A stretch of 64,000 bases of DNA from Streptomyces sp. SAI-135 (GCF_029893805.1 NZ_JARXYP010000002.1:6696001-6760000), one strand, 5' to 3'; numbered from the stretch's first letter, positions 1 to 9,226 are shown. Translations and numbers: made by a program. The notes: a model not told the origin generated them from the letters alone.

Positions 1-367
1 GGCCGACCGCCTTGGGCTCGTCCGTGGTGCGGAGCAGTTCGAGGACGGGGAGGCGGTAGCCGACGGCTGTGCGGTCGGTGTTGGCCAGGATCGCGCGGAT
101 CTGGTGGGTGGGGCCGCCTGTCCAGCGCTGGTTCTCCGTGTAGATCCTCCAGGAGCCGTCCATGCGGAGGTGGGAGTGGAGGGTCAGGCCGCCCTCGATA
201 CGGGTGAGGAGGTGTTTGCCTCGTGCGGTGACGTCGAGGACTCTGCGGCCCGTGAGGTCGGCCGTGGCGAATTTCGGCACCCTCAGGTCGCTGCGGGTCA
301 GCACCTTGTCCGCGAGGGCGGTGTGGAGCCGCTTCGCGGCTTGCCAGACGGTGTCTCCTTCGGGCAT
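1..367 (-). CDS. nei: Fpg/Nei-family DNA glycosylase, N-terminal part (runs off left edge)
   Basis: Base-excision repair glycosylase/AP lyase that removes oxidised bases. Reading leftward from the ATG at 365-367 gives a protein beginning MPEGDTVW; the Pro-Glu directly after the start Met is the catalytic N-terminus of the Fpg/Nei family, where Pro1 acts as the Schiff-base nucleophile. The next about 120 residues are a typical Nei N-terminal beta-sandwich sequence. The C-terminal H2TH and zinc-finger parts lie beyond the window, so the gene is partial only because of the window edge. It lies downstream of lhr in the same direction, separated by about 325 bp of G-rich repeats. An nei-lhr pairing is common in actinobacteria, which supports a repair role. 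Nei versus Fpg cannot be settled without the rest. Confidence 0.85.
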   Translation of the reverse strand, partial: MPEGDTVWQAAKRLHTALADKVLTRSDLRVPKFATADLTGRRVLDVTARGKHLLTRIEGGLTLHSHLRMDGSWRIYTENQRWTGGPTHQIRAILANTDRTAVGYRLPVLELLRTTDEPKAVG

Positions 368-401
368 GGGTCAAGGGTGTCATGGGGGGAGGGGGTGGGT
401 G

Positions 402-660
402 GGGTGCGGCGGGGTGCGGGTGCGGGTGCGGGTGCAGGTGCGGGGTGGTCGTGGCTCGGCCTCGGCTTCGCCTTCGGCCAGGGTGGTCCCACCCGCACCA
501 CCCGTGCGGGAATCGTGGTCGGGTGCGGGTGGCCCCGGTGGGGCGGGTTCGCCGTCGGCGGGTGCGGGTGGCCCCCGGTGGGGTGGGGGCGCCCGTGCGG
601 GTGTGGGTGGGGCGGCGTTGGTGTGCGGGTGCGGGTGCGGGTGCGGGGAGGGCGCTGGGG
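402..660. repeat. GTGCGG-type tandem repeats with two G-quadruplex motifs between lhr and nei
   Basis: The 325-bp gap between nei and lhr holds no believable gene. It is filled with GGGTGC-type hexanucleotide repeats on the plus strand. Two blocks have four GGG tracts separated by exactly three bases (TGC): 412-432 and 627-647. Each fits the classical G3N3 G-quadruplex pattern. Both genes are transcribed leftward, so the G-rich strand is the template strand and the transcript would be C-rich here. Confidence 0.7.
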
Positions 661-692
661 GTGTCGGTGGGACGTTCGCATCGTGTGAGGGG

Positions 693-3600
693 TCAGGCGC
701 GTAGGCGTAGGCCCCTTGGGGTGGCGATGAAGCCTGCTGATTCCAGGAGGGTGCCCAGGGGGGAGGTCAGGGCCGAGGTGCCGTTGATGCGTTCCACCGT
801 GACGGTGCCCAGGGAGCCGGCCTTGGCAGCTGCTGCGAGGGCCTCGGACGCCGCGCGGAGGCGGGGGTCGTCGGTGGGGGTGTTGTCGGGGGCGGAGGGC
901 CAGGCCAGGAGGGTCTTGCCGCCCCGCTCCATGTAGAGCGTGAGCTCGCCGTCCACGAGGACCACGAGGGAGCCCGCCTTGCGGCCCGGCTTGTGGCCTG
1001 CCTCGGTCGGCGGGTCGGGCCAGGGGAGGGCGGCACCGTAGGCGTTGGCGGGGTCGGCGGCGGCCAGGACGACGGCTCGGGAGGCGTCCGAGGCGTGCTG
1101 CCCGCGGTTGCCGAAGCCGGAACCGTACGCGGGGGTGCCCTGCCAGTGCTGGGGGGCGGGCTGGGGCGGGTAGTCGCGCGGTGAGATGTACTCGTCGCGG
1201 GAGGCGGGGGACGGGGGCCCGGACCGGGAGTCCGGGCCGGCTTCGCCGCCGGGGCCGTCCGGGGTGTCGAAGGCGCGGGTCCAGTCCCGGTCCTCGGCCG
1301 CGGGGTCGGCCGGTGCCGGGTCCGAGCCCCAGATGTCGGGAGCGCCGGTCTCCGGCATCGCCTCGCCGCGGTCGCGGGCGTTGGACACCGCGCGGAGGCG
1401 GTCGACCGCGCCGTCCATGGCGAACTGGGCGGCGCCGAGGCCCTCCACGACATAGCCGCGGCGGGCCTGACCGCTGTCCTCGAAGGCGGAGAGGATGCGG
1501 TACGTCGCCGAGAAGCCGCCCTCCACGCCCTCGGCCGACACGGCTCCCCGGGTGACCACTCCGTGCCGGTCGAGGAGGGTGCGGGCCAGGGCGTGGGCGC
1601 GCACGGTCGGGTCGGCCTCGCGCGGCGGGAGCAGGGACCAGCGGCCGGCGACGGTCGGCGGGCCGGTGCGGGAGGCACTGCGGGCGGCCGCGGTGAGCGA
1701 GCCGTAGCGGCCGCGCGGGATCGTGCGCTTGGCGCGGTGGGCGGTGGAACCTGCGGTGCGGCCGGAGCCCAGCAGGGAGCGCATGGGGGTGAGGGTGTCG
1801 TTGGTGAGCCGCCCGGACCAGGCCAGGTCCCAGACGGCGTCGGCGAGCTGGGGGTCGGTGGCGTCGGGGTGGGTGGTGGCGCGCACCTGGTCGGCGATCT
1901 GGCGGAAGAACAAGCCGTAGCCGCCGGTCAGTGCGTCCAGGACGGACTGGTGGAGTGCCGTCAGCTCCAAGGGGTGGGGCGGGGGCAGGAGCAGGGGGGC
2001 CGCGTCCGCCAGATACAGGGAGACCCAGCCGTCCTTGCCGGGCAGGGCGCCCGCTCCGGCCCACACGATCTCTCCGGCGGCGGTGAGCTCGTCGAGCATG
2101 GCCGGGGCGTAGTTCGTGACGCGGGACGGCAGGACGAGCTTCTCCAGGGCGGAGGCGGGCACGGAGGCGCCCTGCAACTGCTCCACGGCACGCACCAGCC
2201 CGTCGATGCCGCGCAGGGAGTGGCCCTTGCCGATGTGCTGCCACTGGGGCAGGAACTGGGCGAGGGCCTGGGGAGGCACCGGTTCGAGCTCGTGCCGCAG
2301 GGCCGCCAGGGAGCGGCGGCGCAGACGGCGGAGCACGGTCGCGTCGCACCACTCCTGTCCGATGCCCGCCGGGTGGAACTCTCCCTGTACGACGCGTCCG
2401 CTCGCCGCCAGGCGCTGCAACGCGCCCTCGGTGACCGCCGTGCCCAGGCCGAAGCGGGCGGCGGCCGTCGCCGAGGTGAAGGGGCCGTGGGTACGGGCGT
2501 AGCGCGCGAGGAGGTCGCCGAGAGGGTCCTTGACCGGTTCCGTGAAGGCCTCCGGGACACCGACCGGAAGCGCTGTGCCGAGGGCGTCGCGCAGACGGCC
2601 CGCGTCCTCGATCGCCGCCCAGTGGTCGGCGCCGGCGACCCGGACCTTGATCGTGCGGCGGGCTCCGGCGAGATCCTGGGCCCAGTGCGGCTCGGCGCCC
2701 CGCTCGGCCAGCTCGGCGTCGGTGAGCGGGCCGAGGACGCGGAGGAGGTCGGCGACGCCCTCGGCGTCCTTGACCCGGCGGTCCTCGGTGAGCCACTGGA
2801 GCTCCCGCTCGAGCTCGGTCAGGACCTCGGCGTCGAGCAGTTCGCGCAGCTCCGCCTGGCCCAGCAGCTCGGCCAGCAGACGCGAGTCCAGGGAGAGGGC
2901 GGCCGCCCGGCGCTCGGCGAGGGGGGAGTCGCCCTCGTACAGGAACTGGGCGACGTAGCCGAAGAGGAGGGAGCGGGCGAAGGGGGAGGGCTCGGGGGTG
3001 GTGACCTCGACCAGGCGGACCCTGCGGGACTCCAGGTCGCCCATCAGCTCGACGAGACCGGGGACGTCGAAGACGTCCTGGAGGCACTCGCGGACCGCCT
3101 CCAGGACGATCGGGAACGAACCGAACTCGCTCGCCACCTGGAGCAGTTGGGAGGCGCGCTGACGCTGCTGCCACAGCGGTGTGCGCTTGCCGGGGTTGCG
3201 GCGTGGGAGGAGGAGTGCCCGGGCGGCGCACTCGCGGAAGCGGGACGCGAACAGGGCCGAGCCGCCGACCTGGTCGGTGACGACCTGGTCGACCTCGCCC
3301 TTGTCGAAGACGACGTCCGCTGCGCCCACCGGAGCCTGTTCGGCGTCGTACTCCGTGCCGGTCCTGGACGGTTCCCGGTCGAGGAGGTCAAGGCTCATCA
3401 TGTCGGCGTCGGGCAGCCGCAGGACGATGCCGTCGTCGGCGTGCATGACCTGGGCGTCCATGCCGTAGCGCTCGGAGAGCTTGGCGCCGAGGGCGAGGGC
3501 CCAGGGGGCGTGGACCTGGGCACCGAAGGGGGAGTGGACGACGACCCGCCAGTCGCCGAGTTCGTCGCGGAAGCGCTCCACGACGATCGTGCGGTCGTCC

Positions 3601-5609
3601 GGGACGTGGCCGCAGGCCTCCCGCTGTTCCTCCAGGTAGGCCAGGACGTTGTCCGCGGCCCACGCGTCCAGGCCCGCGGTGAGCAGGCGCAGGCGGGCGT
3701 CCTCCTTGGACAGGGAGCCGACCTCGCGGAGGAACGCGCCCACCGCGCGGCCCAGTTCGAGGGGGCGGCCCAGCTGGTCGCCCTTCCAGAAGGGGAGCCT
3801 GCCGGGGACGCCGGGGGCGGGGGAGACCAGGACCCGGTCGCGGGTGATGTCCTCGATGCGCCAGGAGCTGGTGCCGAGCGTGAAGACGTCCCCGACGCGC
3901 GACTCGTAGACCATCTCCTCGTCGAGCTCGCCGACCCTTCCGCCGCCCTTCTTGGGGTCGGAGCCGGCGAGGAAGACACCGAAGAGGCCGCGGTCGGGGA
4001 TGGTGCCGCCGGAGGTGACGGCGAGGCGCTGGGCGCCGGGCCGGCCGGTGACCGTGCCGGCGATGCGGTCCCAGACCACGCGCGGGCGCAGTTCGGCGAA
4101 GGCGTCGGAGGGATAGCGGCCCGCGAGCATGTCGAGGACGGCGGTGAAGGCGGACTCGGGCAGGGAGGCGAAGGGGGCCGCCCTGCGGACCGTGGCCAGG
4201 AGGTCGTCGAGCTGCCAGGTGTCCATCGAGGTCATCGCGACGATCTGCTGGGCGAGGACGTCCAAGGGGTTCGCGGGGACCTTGAGGGACTCGATGGAAC
4301 CGGTCCGCATGCGCTCCGTGACGACCGCCGCCTGGACCAGGTCGCCCCGGTACTTCGGGAAGACCACGCCGGTGGAGACCGCACCGACCTGGTGGCCCGC
4401 GCGGCCGACGCGTTGCAGCCCGGAGGCGACGGAGGGGGGTGACTCGACCTGGATCACCAGGTCCACCGCGCCCATGTCGATGCCGAGTTCGAGGCTGGAC
4501 GTCGCCACTACGGCCGGGAGGCGGCCCGCCTTGAGGTCCTCCTCGACCAGGGCGCGCTGCTCCTTGGAGACCGAGCCGTGGTGGGCCCGGGCGATGACCG
4601 GGGGCGCGCCCTGGGCCGCACCCGAGCCGCCCATGAGGTCGGCCGGGGCGTGGTGCTCCTCCAGGGGCTCGCCGGTGGCACGCTCGTAGGCGATCTCGTT
4701 CAGACGGTTGCAGAGGCGTTCCGCGAGGCGACGGGAGTTCGCGAAGACGATCGTGGAGCGGTGCGACTGGACGAGGTCGGTGATCCGCTCCTCCACGTGC
4801 GGCCAGATGGAGGGGCGCTCCGCGCCTTCGTTGCCCTCGGCGACCGGGGAGCCGCCGAGCTCACCGAGGTCCTCCACCGGGACCACGACCGAGAGGTCGA
4901 ACTCCTTGCCGGACTTCGGCTGGACGATCTCCACCTTGCGCTGCGGGGAGAGGTAGCGGGCGATCTCGTCCACCGGGCGGACCGTGGCGGACAGGCCGAT
5001 GCGGCGGGCCGGCTTCGCCAGGAGCTCGTCCAGGCGCTCCAGGGAGAGGGCCAGGTGGGCGCCGCGCTTGGTGCCGGCCACGGCGTGGACCTCGTCGAGG
5101 ATCACGGTCTCGATGCCGGTCAGCGCGTCCCGGGTCGCCGACGTCAGCATCAGGAACAGGGATTCCGGGGTGGTGATCAGGATGTCCGGGGGGCGGGTGG
5201 ACAGGGCCCGGCGCTCGGCCGGAGGGGTGTCGCCGGAGCGGATGCCCACCTTGACCTCGGGCTCGGGCAGGCCGAGGCGGACGGATTCCTGGCGGATGCC
5301 GGTGAGGGGACTGCGGAGGTTGCGCTCCACGTCGACGGCGAGGGCCTTGAGGGGGGAGACATACAGGACCCGGCAGCGCTTCTTGGGGTCCGCGGGTGGG
5401 GGCGTGGAGGCCAGCTGGTCCAGGGCGGCGAGGAAGGCGGCCAGGGTCTTGCCGGAGCCGGTGGGGGCGACGACCAGCACGTCCGAGCCCTCGGCGATGG
5501 CCTGCCAGGCGCCGGCCTGGGCGGTGGTGGGCGCGTCGAACGCACCCGTGAACCAGCCGCGGGTGGCGGGGGAGAAGCCGTTCAGGGCTCGGTGTGCTGG
5601 GCTGACCAT
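693..5609 (-). CDS. lhr: Lhr-family ATP-dependent DNA helicase
   Basis: Large superfamily 2 helicase of 1638 residues, in the range of bacterial Lhr proteins. Walker A APTGSGKT is at residues 48-55, the DEVH Walker B box at 172-175, and the SAT motif (GLSATVRP) near residue 206. The helicase C domain contains the ARAHHGSVSKEQR region and the QRVGRAGH motif VI. The rest of the protein is the long Lhr-specific winged-helix and core C-terminal region. A hydrophilic, Pro/Gly/Asp-rich linker near residues 1375-1470 probably separates C-terminal subdomains. Lhr is a 3'-5' single-strand-dependent translocase linked to DNA repair. It sits upstream of an Nei-type glycosylase in the same orientation, matching that role. 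The ATG at 5607-5609 is the natural start; the upstream gap contains a dispersed repeat. Confidence 0.95.
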   Translation of the reverse strand: MVSPAHRALNGFSPATRGWFTGAFDAPTTAQAGAWQAIAEGSDVLVVAPTGSGKTLAAFLAALDQLASTPPPADPKKRCRVLYVSPLKALAVDVERNLRSPLTGIRQESVRLGLPEPEVKVGIRSGDTPPAERRALSTRPPDILITTPESLFLMLTSATRDALTGIETVILDEVHAVAGTKRGAHLALSLERLDELLAKPARRIGLSATVRPVDEIARYLSPQRKVEIVQPKSGKEFDLSVVVPVEDLGELGGSPVAEGNEGAERPSIWPHVEERITDLVQSHRSTIVFANSRRLAERLCNRLNEIAYERATGEPLEEHHAPADLMGGSGAAQGAPPVIARAHHGSVSKEQRALVEEDLKAGRLPAVVATSSLELGIDMGAVDLVIQVESPPSVASGLQRVGRAGHQVGAVSTGVVFPKYRGDLVQAAVVTERMRTGSIESLKVPANPLDVLAQQIVAMTSMDTWQLDDLLATVRRAAPFASLPESAFTAVLDMLAGRYPSDAFAELRPRVVWDRIAGTVTGRPGAQRLAVTSGGTIPDRGLFGVFLAGSDPKKGGGRVGELDEEMVYESRVGDVFTLGTSSWRIEDITRDRVLVSPAPGVPGRLPFWKGDQLGRPLELGRAVGAFLREVGSLSKEDARLRLLTAGLDAWAADNVLAYLEEQREACGHVPDDRTIVVERFRDELGDWRVVVHSPFGAQVHAPWALALGAKLSERYGMDAQVMHADDGIVLRLPDADMMSLDLLDREPSRTGTEYDAEQAPVGAADVVFDKGEVDQVVTDQVGGSALFASRFRECAARALLLPRRNPGKRTPLWQQRQRASQLLQVASEFGSFPIVLEAVRECLQDVFDVPGLVELMGDLESRRVRLVEVTTPEPSPFARSLLFGYVAQFLYEGDSPLAERRAAALSLDSRLLAELLGQAELRELLDAEVLTELERELQWLTEDRRVKDAEGVADLLRVLGPLTDAELAERGAEPHWAQDLAGARRTIKVRVAGADHWAAIEDAGRLRDALGTALPVGVPEAFTEPVKDPLGDLLARYARTHGPFTSATAAARFGLGTAVTEGALQRLAASGRVVQGEFHPAGIGQEWCDATVLRRLRRRSLAALRHELEPVPPQALAQFLPQWQHIGKGHSLRGIDGLVRAVEQLQGASVPASALEKLVLPSRVTNYAPAMLDELTAAGEIVWAGAGALPGKDGWVSLYLADAAPLLLPPPHPLELTALHQSVLDALTGGYGLFFRQIADQVRATTHPDATDPQLADAVWDLAWSGRLTNDTLTPMRSLLGSGRTAGSTAHRAKRTIPRGRYGSLTAAARSASRTGPPTVAGRWSLLPPREADPTVRAHALARTLLDRHGVVTRGAVSAEGVEGGFSATYRILSAFEDSGQARRGYVVEGLGAAQFAMDGAVDRLRAVSNARDRGEAMPETGAPDIWGSDPAPADPAAEDRDWTRAFDTPDGPGGEAGPDSRSGPPSPASRDEYISPRDYPPQPAPQHWQGTPAYGSGFGNRGQHASDASRAVVLAAADPANAYGAALPWPDPPTEAGHKPGRKAGSLVVLVDGELTLYMERGGKTLLAWPSAPDNTPTDDPRLRAASEALAAAAKAGSLGTVTVERINGTSALTSPLGTLLESAGFIATPRGLRLRA

Positions 5610-5699
5610 GCGTCCATCTTGCCTCCGGGCACTGACAACGGGTTGCCTCCGGCGGTCGGGCGGGGGCTCCGGTGGTTGGGCGGGTGCGGTTGTCGGTCG

Positions 5700-5832
5700 T
5701 CTGCGGGTTCGGTGGGGGCGGGCGTTTCTGCGCAGTTCCCCGCGCCCCTGAATGCCTGCGGCGGCCCGTTGCGGTCCGGTGGGGGGGCTCGTCCCCTTGC
5801 CGCCGTGCGCGACTGCCGGTCCGTCGTGGGGG
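5700..5832 (+). repeat. Dispersed modular intergenic element, copy 1 (short form)
   Basis: This fills the gap between the stop of the leftward toroid-like gene (5833) and the start of lhr. It contains the 20-bp core CGCAGTTCCCCGCGCCCCTG at 5731-5750, preceded by a GGTGGGGGCGGGCGTTT block. Downstream modules are CTGCGGCGGCCCGT, GGTCCGGTGGG, and a GTCCCCTT...GTCGTGG block ending right before the stop codon. The same modules occur in the same order at 21848-22212. In the minus-strand transcript the core can fold (GGGGCG against CGCCCC), so a terminator role for the leftward gene is plausible. Confidence 0.7.
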
Positions 5833-6747
5833 TCAGCCCACTTCGCGGCCGTATGCGCGCAGGGTCCGCAGGGCCGTGATGGTCACCATGGGGCGTGTGT
5901 CGTGGGCGACGGTGGGTGCCCACTGGCGGTGGGTCGGCCAGCCGCCGTCCTCCTGCTGTGCGGCTGCGAGGAAGTCCAGGGAGCGGGAGATCTCGTCGTC
6001 CGTGAACCATGCGCGCGCGAGGGAGTCCGGCGTGCTCGCGTAGTCGAGCGGGAAGTGGTGCGCGCCCGGGGCGGGGTTCGAGGGGTCCAGCGAGGCCAGG
6101 CCCTGGTCGCGTACCAGGCGGCCGAGGCGGTCGGCGGTCGCCTGCGCGCGCGAGCGGTCGGGAGCGGCGTCCAGGAAGGTCAGGGCGGCCTGGATCTCGT
6201 CCGGGCGGGACACCTGGAGGGACTCCACCGCCTGCCAGCAGAAGTCCGTGGCCCGGAACAGCCAGGCGTGCCACACCTCGTTGCGGTGCAGCAGGCCGAC
6301 CACGGGGCCGGTGGTGAGCAGGTCGCTCGGAGGGGCGTCCGTCACCGGCAGGAAAGGGGCCGTCGGATAGCCCCGCTGGGCGGGAGTGACCGTCGGGAGG
6401 GCGCCTTCCGGGGTGGACACCGAGGTGAGATAGCGGCACACGCGCTCCACACGCTGTCCGCCGCAGCGTCCGACGGCGTCCAGGACCCGCAGGGCGTGAG
6501 CGGTGTGCAGGGGCTGGCTGACGGGACCGCGCAGATCGGGTTCCAGGGCGTGGCCGTAGCCGCCGTCCGTGTTGCGGTAGGCGTCCAGGGCCGTCTCCAC
6601 CGGGTCGGGGCCGCCGTTCAGGAAGTGGTACGCGAACAGACGCTGTTCCAGCACGCGCGCGGTGAGCCAGACGAAGTGCTCGGCGCGGAAGAGCGGGGAG
6701 TGCGCCGGTGGCGTCTGGGGGAGTGGGGAGGCTCCTGTTTCGGGCAT
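5833..6747 (-). CDS. Conserved hypothetical protein with terpenoid-cyclase-like alpha-toroid repeats
   Basis: The 304-residue soluble protein shows helical-repeat signatures of the alpha/alpha toroid fold. An NTDGGYGHALEPD segment near residue 73 and QQEDGGWPTHRQW near residue 267 resemble the QW-like repeats of prenyltransferase and squalene cyclase-like proteins. No catalytic DxDD or DCTAE motif of a true cyclase is visible, so I assign only the fold, not a reaction. There is no signal peptide or membrane segment. It is divergent from the DUF3046 gene, with about 80 bp between starts. The start ATG is at 6745-6747. Its function is unknown. Confidence 0.75.
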   Translation of the reverse strand: MPETGASPLPQTPPAHSPLFRAEHFVWLTARVLEQRLFAYHFLNGGPDPVETALDAYRNTDGGYGHALEPDLRGPVSQPLHTAHALRVLDAVGRCGGQRVERVCRYLTSVSTPEGALPTVTPAQRGYPTAPFLPVTDAPPSDLLTTGPVVGLLHRNEVWHAWLFRATDFCWQAVESLQVSRPDEIQAALTFLDAAPDRSRAQATADRLGRLVRDQGLASLDPSNPAPGAHHFPLDYASTPDSLARAWFTDDEISRSLDFLAAAQQEDGGWPTHRQWAPTVAHDTRPMVTITALRTLRAYGREVG

Positions 6748-6827
6748 GCGACAGACCGTAGGGCGGAAAGCGGTCTCGACGAGCGGTCCCGGCCCAGGCC
6801 CACCCCCAGGGGCGGGATACTGGAGTC

Positions 6828-7022
6828 ATGCGGTTGACGGTCTTCTGGCAGCGGATGGCGGAACACTTCGGTCCGGGGTACGCCGACACCTTCGCGCGCG
6901 ATCATGTGATGGCCGAGCTCGGTGGGCGCACGGTGCACGAGGCACTGGACTCCGGCTGGGACGCCAAGGACGTGTGGCGTGTGGTCTGCACCGTGATGAA
7001 CGTTCCGGGCGAACGGCACTGA
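6828..7022 (+). CDS. DUF3046 domain small protein
   Basis: This 64-residue protein begins MRLTVFWQRMAEHFG and continues with the conserved HVMAELGGRTVHEAL and DAKDVWRVVC segments. The whole length matches the actinobacterial DUF3046 family, whose function is unknown. Family members are usually found upstream of recA in actinobacteria, as here (recA starts about 3 kb downstream). It is acidic and basic mixed, has no membrane segment, and is likely cytoplasmic. The ATG lies a few bases after a GAGTC sequence with no strong ribosome binding site. Confidence 0.85.
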   Translation: MRLTVFWQRMAEHFGPGYADTFARDHVMAELGGRTVHEALDSGWDAKDVWRVVCTVMNVPGERH

Positions 7023-7146
7023 GACGGCGTGGACGTTCCGGTGAGAAGTGCCGAGTTCGTGTGAACATCTCACGAAAGAGGCACTGGCCGGTCACGAAGA
7101 TCGCAGGACGGCAGCCATTGTCAGTCGCGTGGGCGAGACTTGCACC

Positions 7147-8406
7147 GTGGCACCCACTGACGAGTCCGGGCAGGCAGCCCAGCAGACATCTCCGCTCGGC
7201 ACGACGCCCCCCGCCCGGCCTCCGGCCGACGGTGCCGGGCCGAACGCCCGCATGCCGCGCTGGCTGCCGCGCGCCATGGTGCTGGCGCTCGCTCTCATCG
7301 CCGTCTTCCAGCTCGGCAGTTGGGTCTTCCACCAGCTGATAGGCCTGCTGATCAACATCCTCATCGCGTTCTTCCTGGCCCTGGCCATCGAACCCGCGGT
7401 GAGCAAGATGGCCGCGCGGGGCATGCGCAGGGGGCTCGCCACCTTCCTCGTGTTCTTCGGGGTGCTGATCGTGACGGCCGGGTTCGTGACGCTGCTCGGT
7501 TCGATGCTCGCGGGACAGATCATCAAGATCGTCGAGGACTTCCCGGACTACCTCGACTCCGTCATCGCCTGGATCAACGGGCACTTCCACACCGAGCTGA
7601 AGCGGGTGGACGTCCAGGAGGGACTGCTGCGCTCCGACTGGCTGCGCAACTACGTGCAGAACAGCGCCACCGGCGTCCTGGACGTCTCCGCCCAGGTCCT
7701 CGGCGGCCTCTTCCAGCTGCTGACGATCGCGCTGTTCTCGTTCTACTTCGCCGCGGACGGCCCACGGCTGCGCCGCGCGATCTGCTCCGTCCTGCCGCCC
7801 GCCCGCCAGGCCGAGGTGCTGCGCGCGTGGGAGATCGCCGTGGACAAGACCGGCGGCTACCTCTACTCGCGCGGTCTGATGGCCCTCGTCTCCGGAGTCG
7901 CGCACTTCGTCCTGCTCCAGGCCCTGGACGTGCCGTACGCGCCCGTGCTCGCCGTGTGGGTCGGCCTGGTCTCGCAGTTCATCCCGACCATCGGCACCTA
8001 CCTGGCGGGCGCCCTGCCCATGCTGATCGCCTTCACGGTCGATCCCTGGTACGCGCTGTGGGTGCTGGTCTTCGTGGTGATCTACCAGCAGTTCGAGAAC
8101 TACGTGCTCCAGCCCAAGCTGACCTCGAAGACCGTCGACATCCATCCCGCGGTCGCCTTCGGCTCGGTCATCGCGGGCACCGCCCTCCTCGGCGCGGTCG
8201 GTGCCCTGATCGCCATTCCGGCGGTCGCCACGCTCCAGGCGTTCCTCGGGGCCTACGTGAAGCGGTACGCCGTCACCGACGACCCGCGGGTCCACGGGCA
8301 CCGGAAGCGGGGTGAAGGGCCCTCGCCGGTCACGCGTGTGCGTGCGCTGTGGGAGCGCCGACGGCGGGGAGCGCGGGACTCCACCGACGGCGACGAGTCG
8401 GCCTGA
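7147..8406 (+). CDS. AI-2E family (YdiK/PerM-like) membrane transporter
   Basis: A 419-residue integral membrane protein. After about 40 hydrophilic residues it has two closely spaced membrane segments (VLALALIAVFQLGSWVF and LLINILIAFFLALAIEPAV), then a soluble region. The C-terminal half has several more segments and the family signature LVSQFIPTIGTYLAGALP, followed by YQQFENYVLQPK. These mark the AI-2E/PerM family; substrates differ between members and cannot be predicted here. I chose the GTG at 7147 (protein MAPTDESGQ), which follows a GGGCGAG ribosome-binding-like stretch. An in-frame GTG at 7048 would add 33 uncharacteristic residues. The gene converges with the membrane protein at 8426. 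Confidence 0.88.
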   Translation: MAPTDESGQAAQQTSPLGTTPPARPPADGAGPNARMPRWLPRAMVLALALIAVFQLGSWVFHQLIGLLINILIAFFLALAIEPAVSKMAARGMRRGLATFLVFFGVLIVTAGFVTLLGSMLAGQIIKIVEDFPDYLDSVIAWINGHFHTELKRVDVQEGLLRSDWLRNYVQNSATGVLDVSAQVLGGLFQLLTIALFSFYFAADGPRLRRAICSVLPPARQAEVLRAWEIAVDKTGGYLYSRGLMALVSGVAHFVLLQALDVPYAPVLAVWVGLVSQFIPTIGTYLAGALPMLIAFTVDPWYALWVLVFVVIYQQFENYVLQPKLTSKTVDIHPAVAFGSVIAGTALLGAVGALIAIPAVATLQAFLGAYVKRYAVTDDPRVHGHRKRGEGPSPVTRVRALWERRRRGARDSTDGDESA

Positions 8407-8425
8407 GGGCGGGCAGGCACCGGGC

Positions 8426-9226
8426 TCAGTACGTGAGGGCGGCCCACACCGCGGCGCCGACGACGGCCGTGACGTAGGAGCCGATCGCCGCGTACAGGAT
8501 CCGGCGCCGCAGCCGCTCGCTCCAGGAGGTGCGCGACAGCAGCCAGGCCAGCGCGGGCAGGACCAGGACCGCGTGCAGGCTCACGCCGTGCAGCGGCTTG
8601 AGCGGGGCCGTCGAGCGGTAGGCCGCCTCCTGGTGGCCGGTGCGGGTGAGGACCACACCGCGCGCGACCATCGCGGCGCCCGAGGCGAGCGCGACCAGCA
8701 GGATCGCGAACCCCGACCGCACCGCGAGGTCCATGCCCGCCGGGCCCGAGGGCCGGTGGCGGAACGAGGCGACCGCCAACACCGTCAGCAGCACCACCAG
8801 GACGCCGCCGCCCACCGCGAGCGTCATGGACACCGCCGTGTCGAAGGGGGTCTCCATGTCGAGGTGCGAGGGCACCCCGCGCCACGCCTGAAGGGTGATG
8901 CCACCGACCTCCACCACGCAGTCCGCCGCGAACACCGCGAGGAGCAGGGCGCGTGGCCGCGGAGCGATACGGAGACACGACGTGACCCAGGTGACCGCGA
9001 TCAGGGTCGCCCCGAAGGACACCCCGAACGTCACCGGCTTGCGCCAGGAGACCGGCCCGTCCCAGGGGCCGCCGTCCACGGCGAACACCACCAGGTGCGC
9101 GAGCCCGGAGAGGACCAGGAGAAGACCGGTGGCGTGACAGAGCCGCTCCACGCGGCGGGCGGGGACGGCCCGCGGGGGCGACGTCCGGTCCGGCACCGGG
9201 GGAGCATTCGTCGCAGTCGGTTCCAT
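8426..9226 (-). CDS. Conserved integral membrane protein, unknown function
   Basis: The 266-residue protein has a short hydrophilic N-terminus and about six or seven predicted membrane helices. Recognisable hydrophobic runs are CHATGLLLVLSGLAHLVVFAV, GVSFGATLIAVTWVTSCL, LAVGGGVLVVLLTVLAV, SGFAILLVALASGAAMVA, LHAVLVLPALAWLL and YVTAVVGAAVWAAL. A conserved-looking PVSWRKPVTFGVSFG stretch and HGVSLHAV motif lie at predicted loop-helix borders. I do not recognise a family with known activity. The start codon overlaps the stop of a small upstream reading frame (ATGA), suggesting translational coupling. Confidence 0.8.
   Translation of the reverse strand: MEPTATNAPPVPDRTSPPRAVPARRVERLCHATGLLLVLSGLAHLVVFAVDGGPWDGPVSWRKPVTFGVSFGATLIAVTWVTSCLRIAPRPRALLLAVFAADCVVEVGGITLQAWRGVPSHLDMETPFDTAVSMTLAVGGGVLVVLLTVLAVASFRHRPSGPAGMDLAVRSGFAILLVALASGAAMVARGVVLTRTGHQEAAYRSTAPLKPLHGVSLHAVLVLPALAWLLSRTSWSERLRRRILYAAIGSYVTAVVGAAVWAALTY

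Noticed and set aside
298-4442. Long open frames on both strands over lhr (up to about 970 residues)
   Set aside because: They are Arg/Pro/Gly/Ala-rich shadows produced by GC-rich third positions of the real lhr frame and contain no domain signature.
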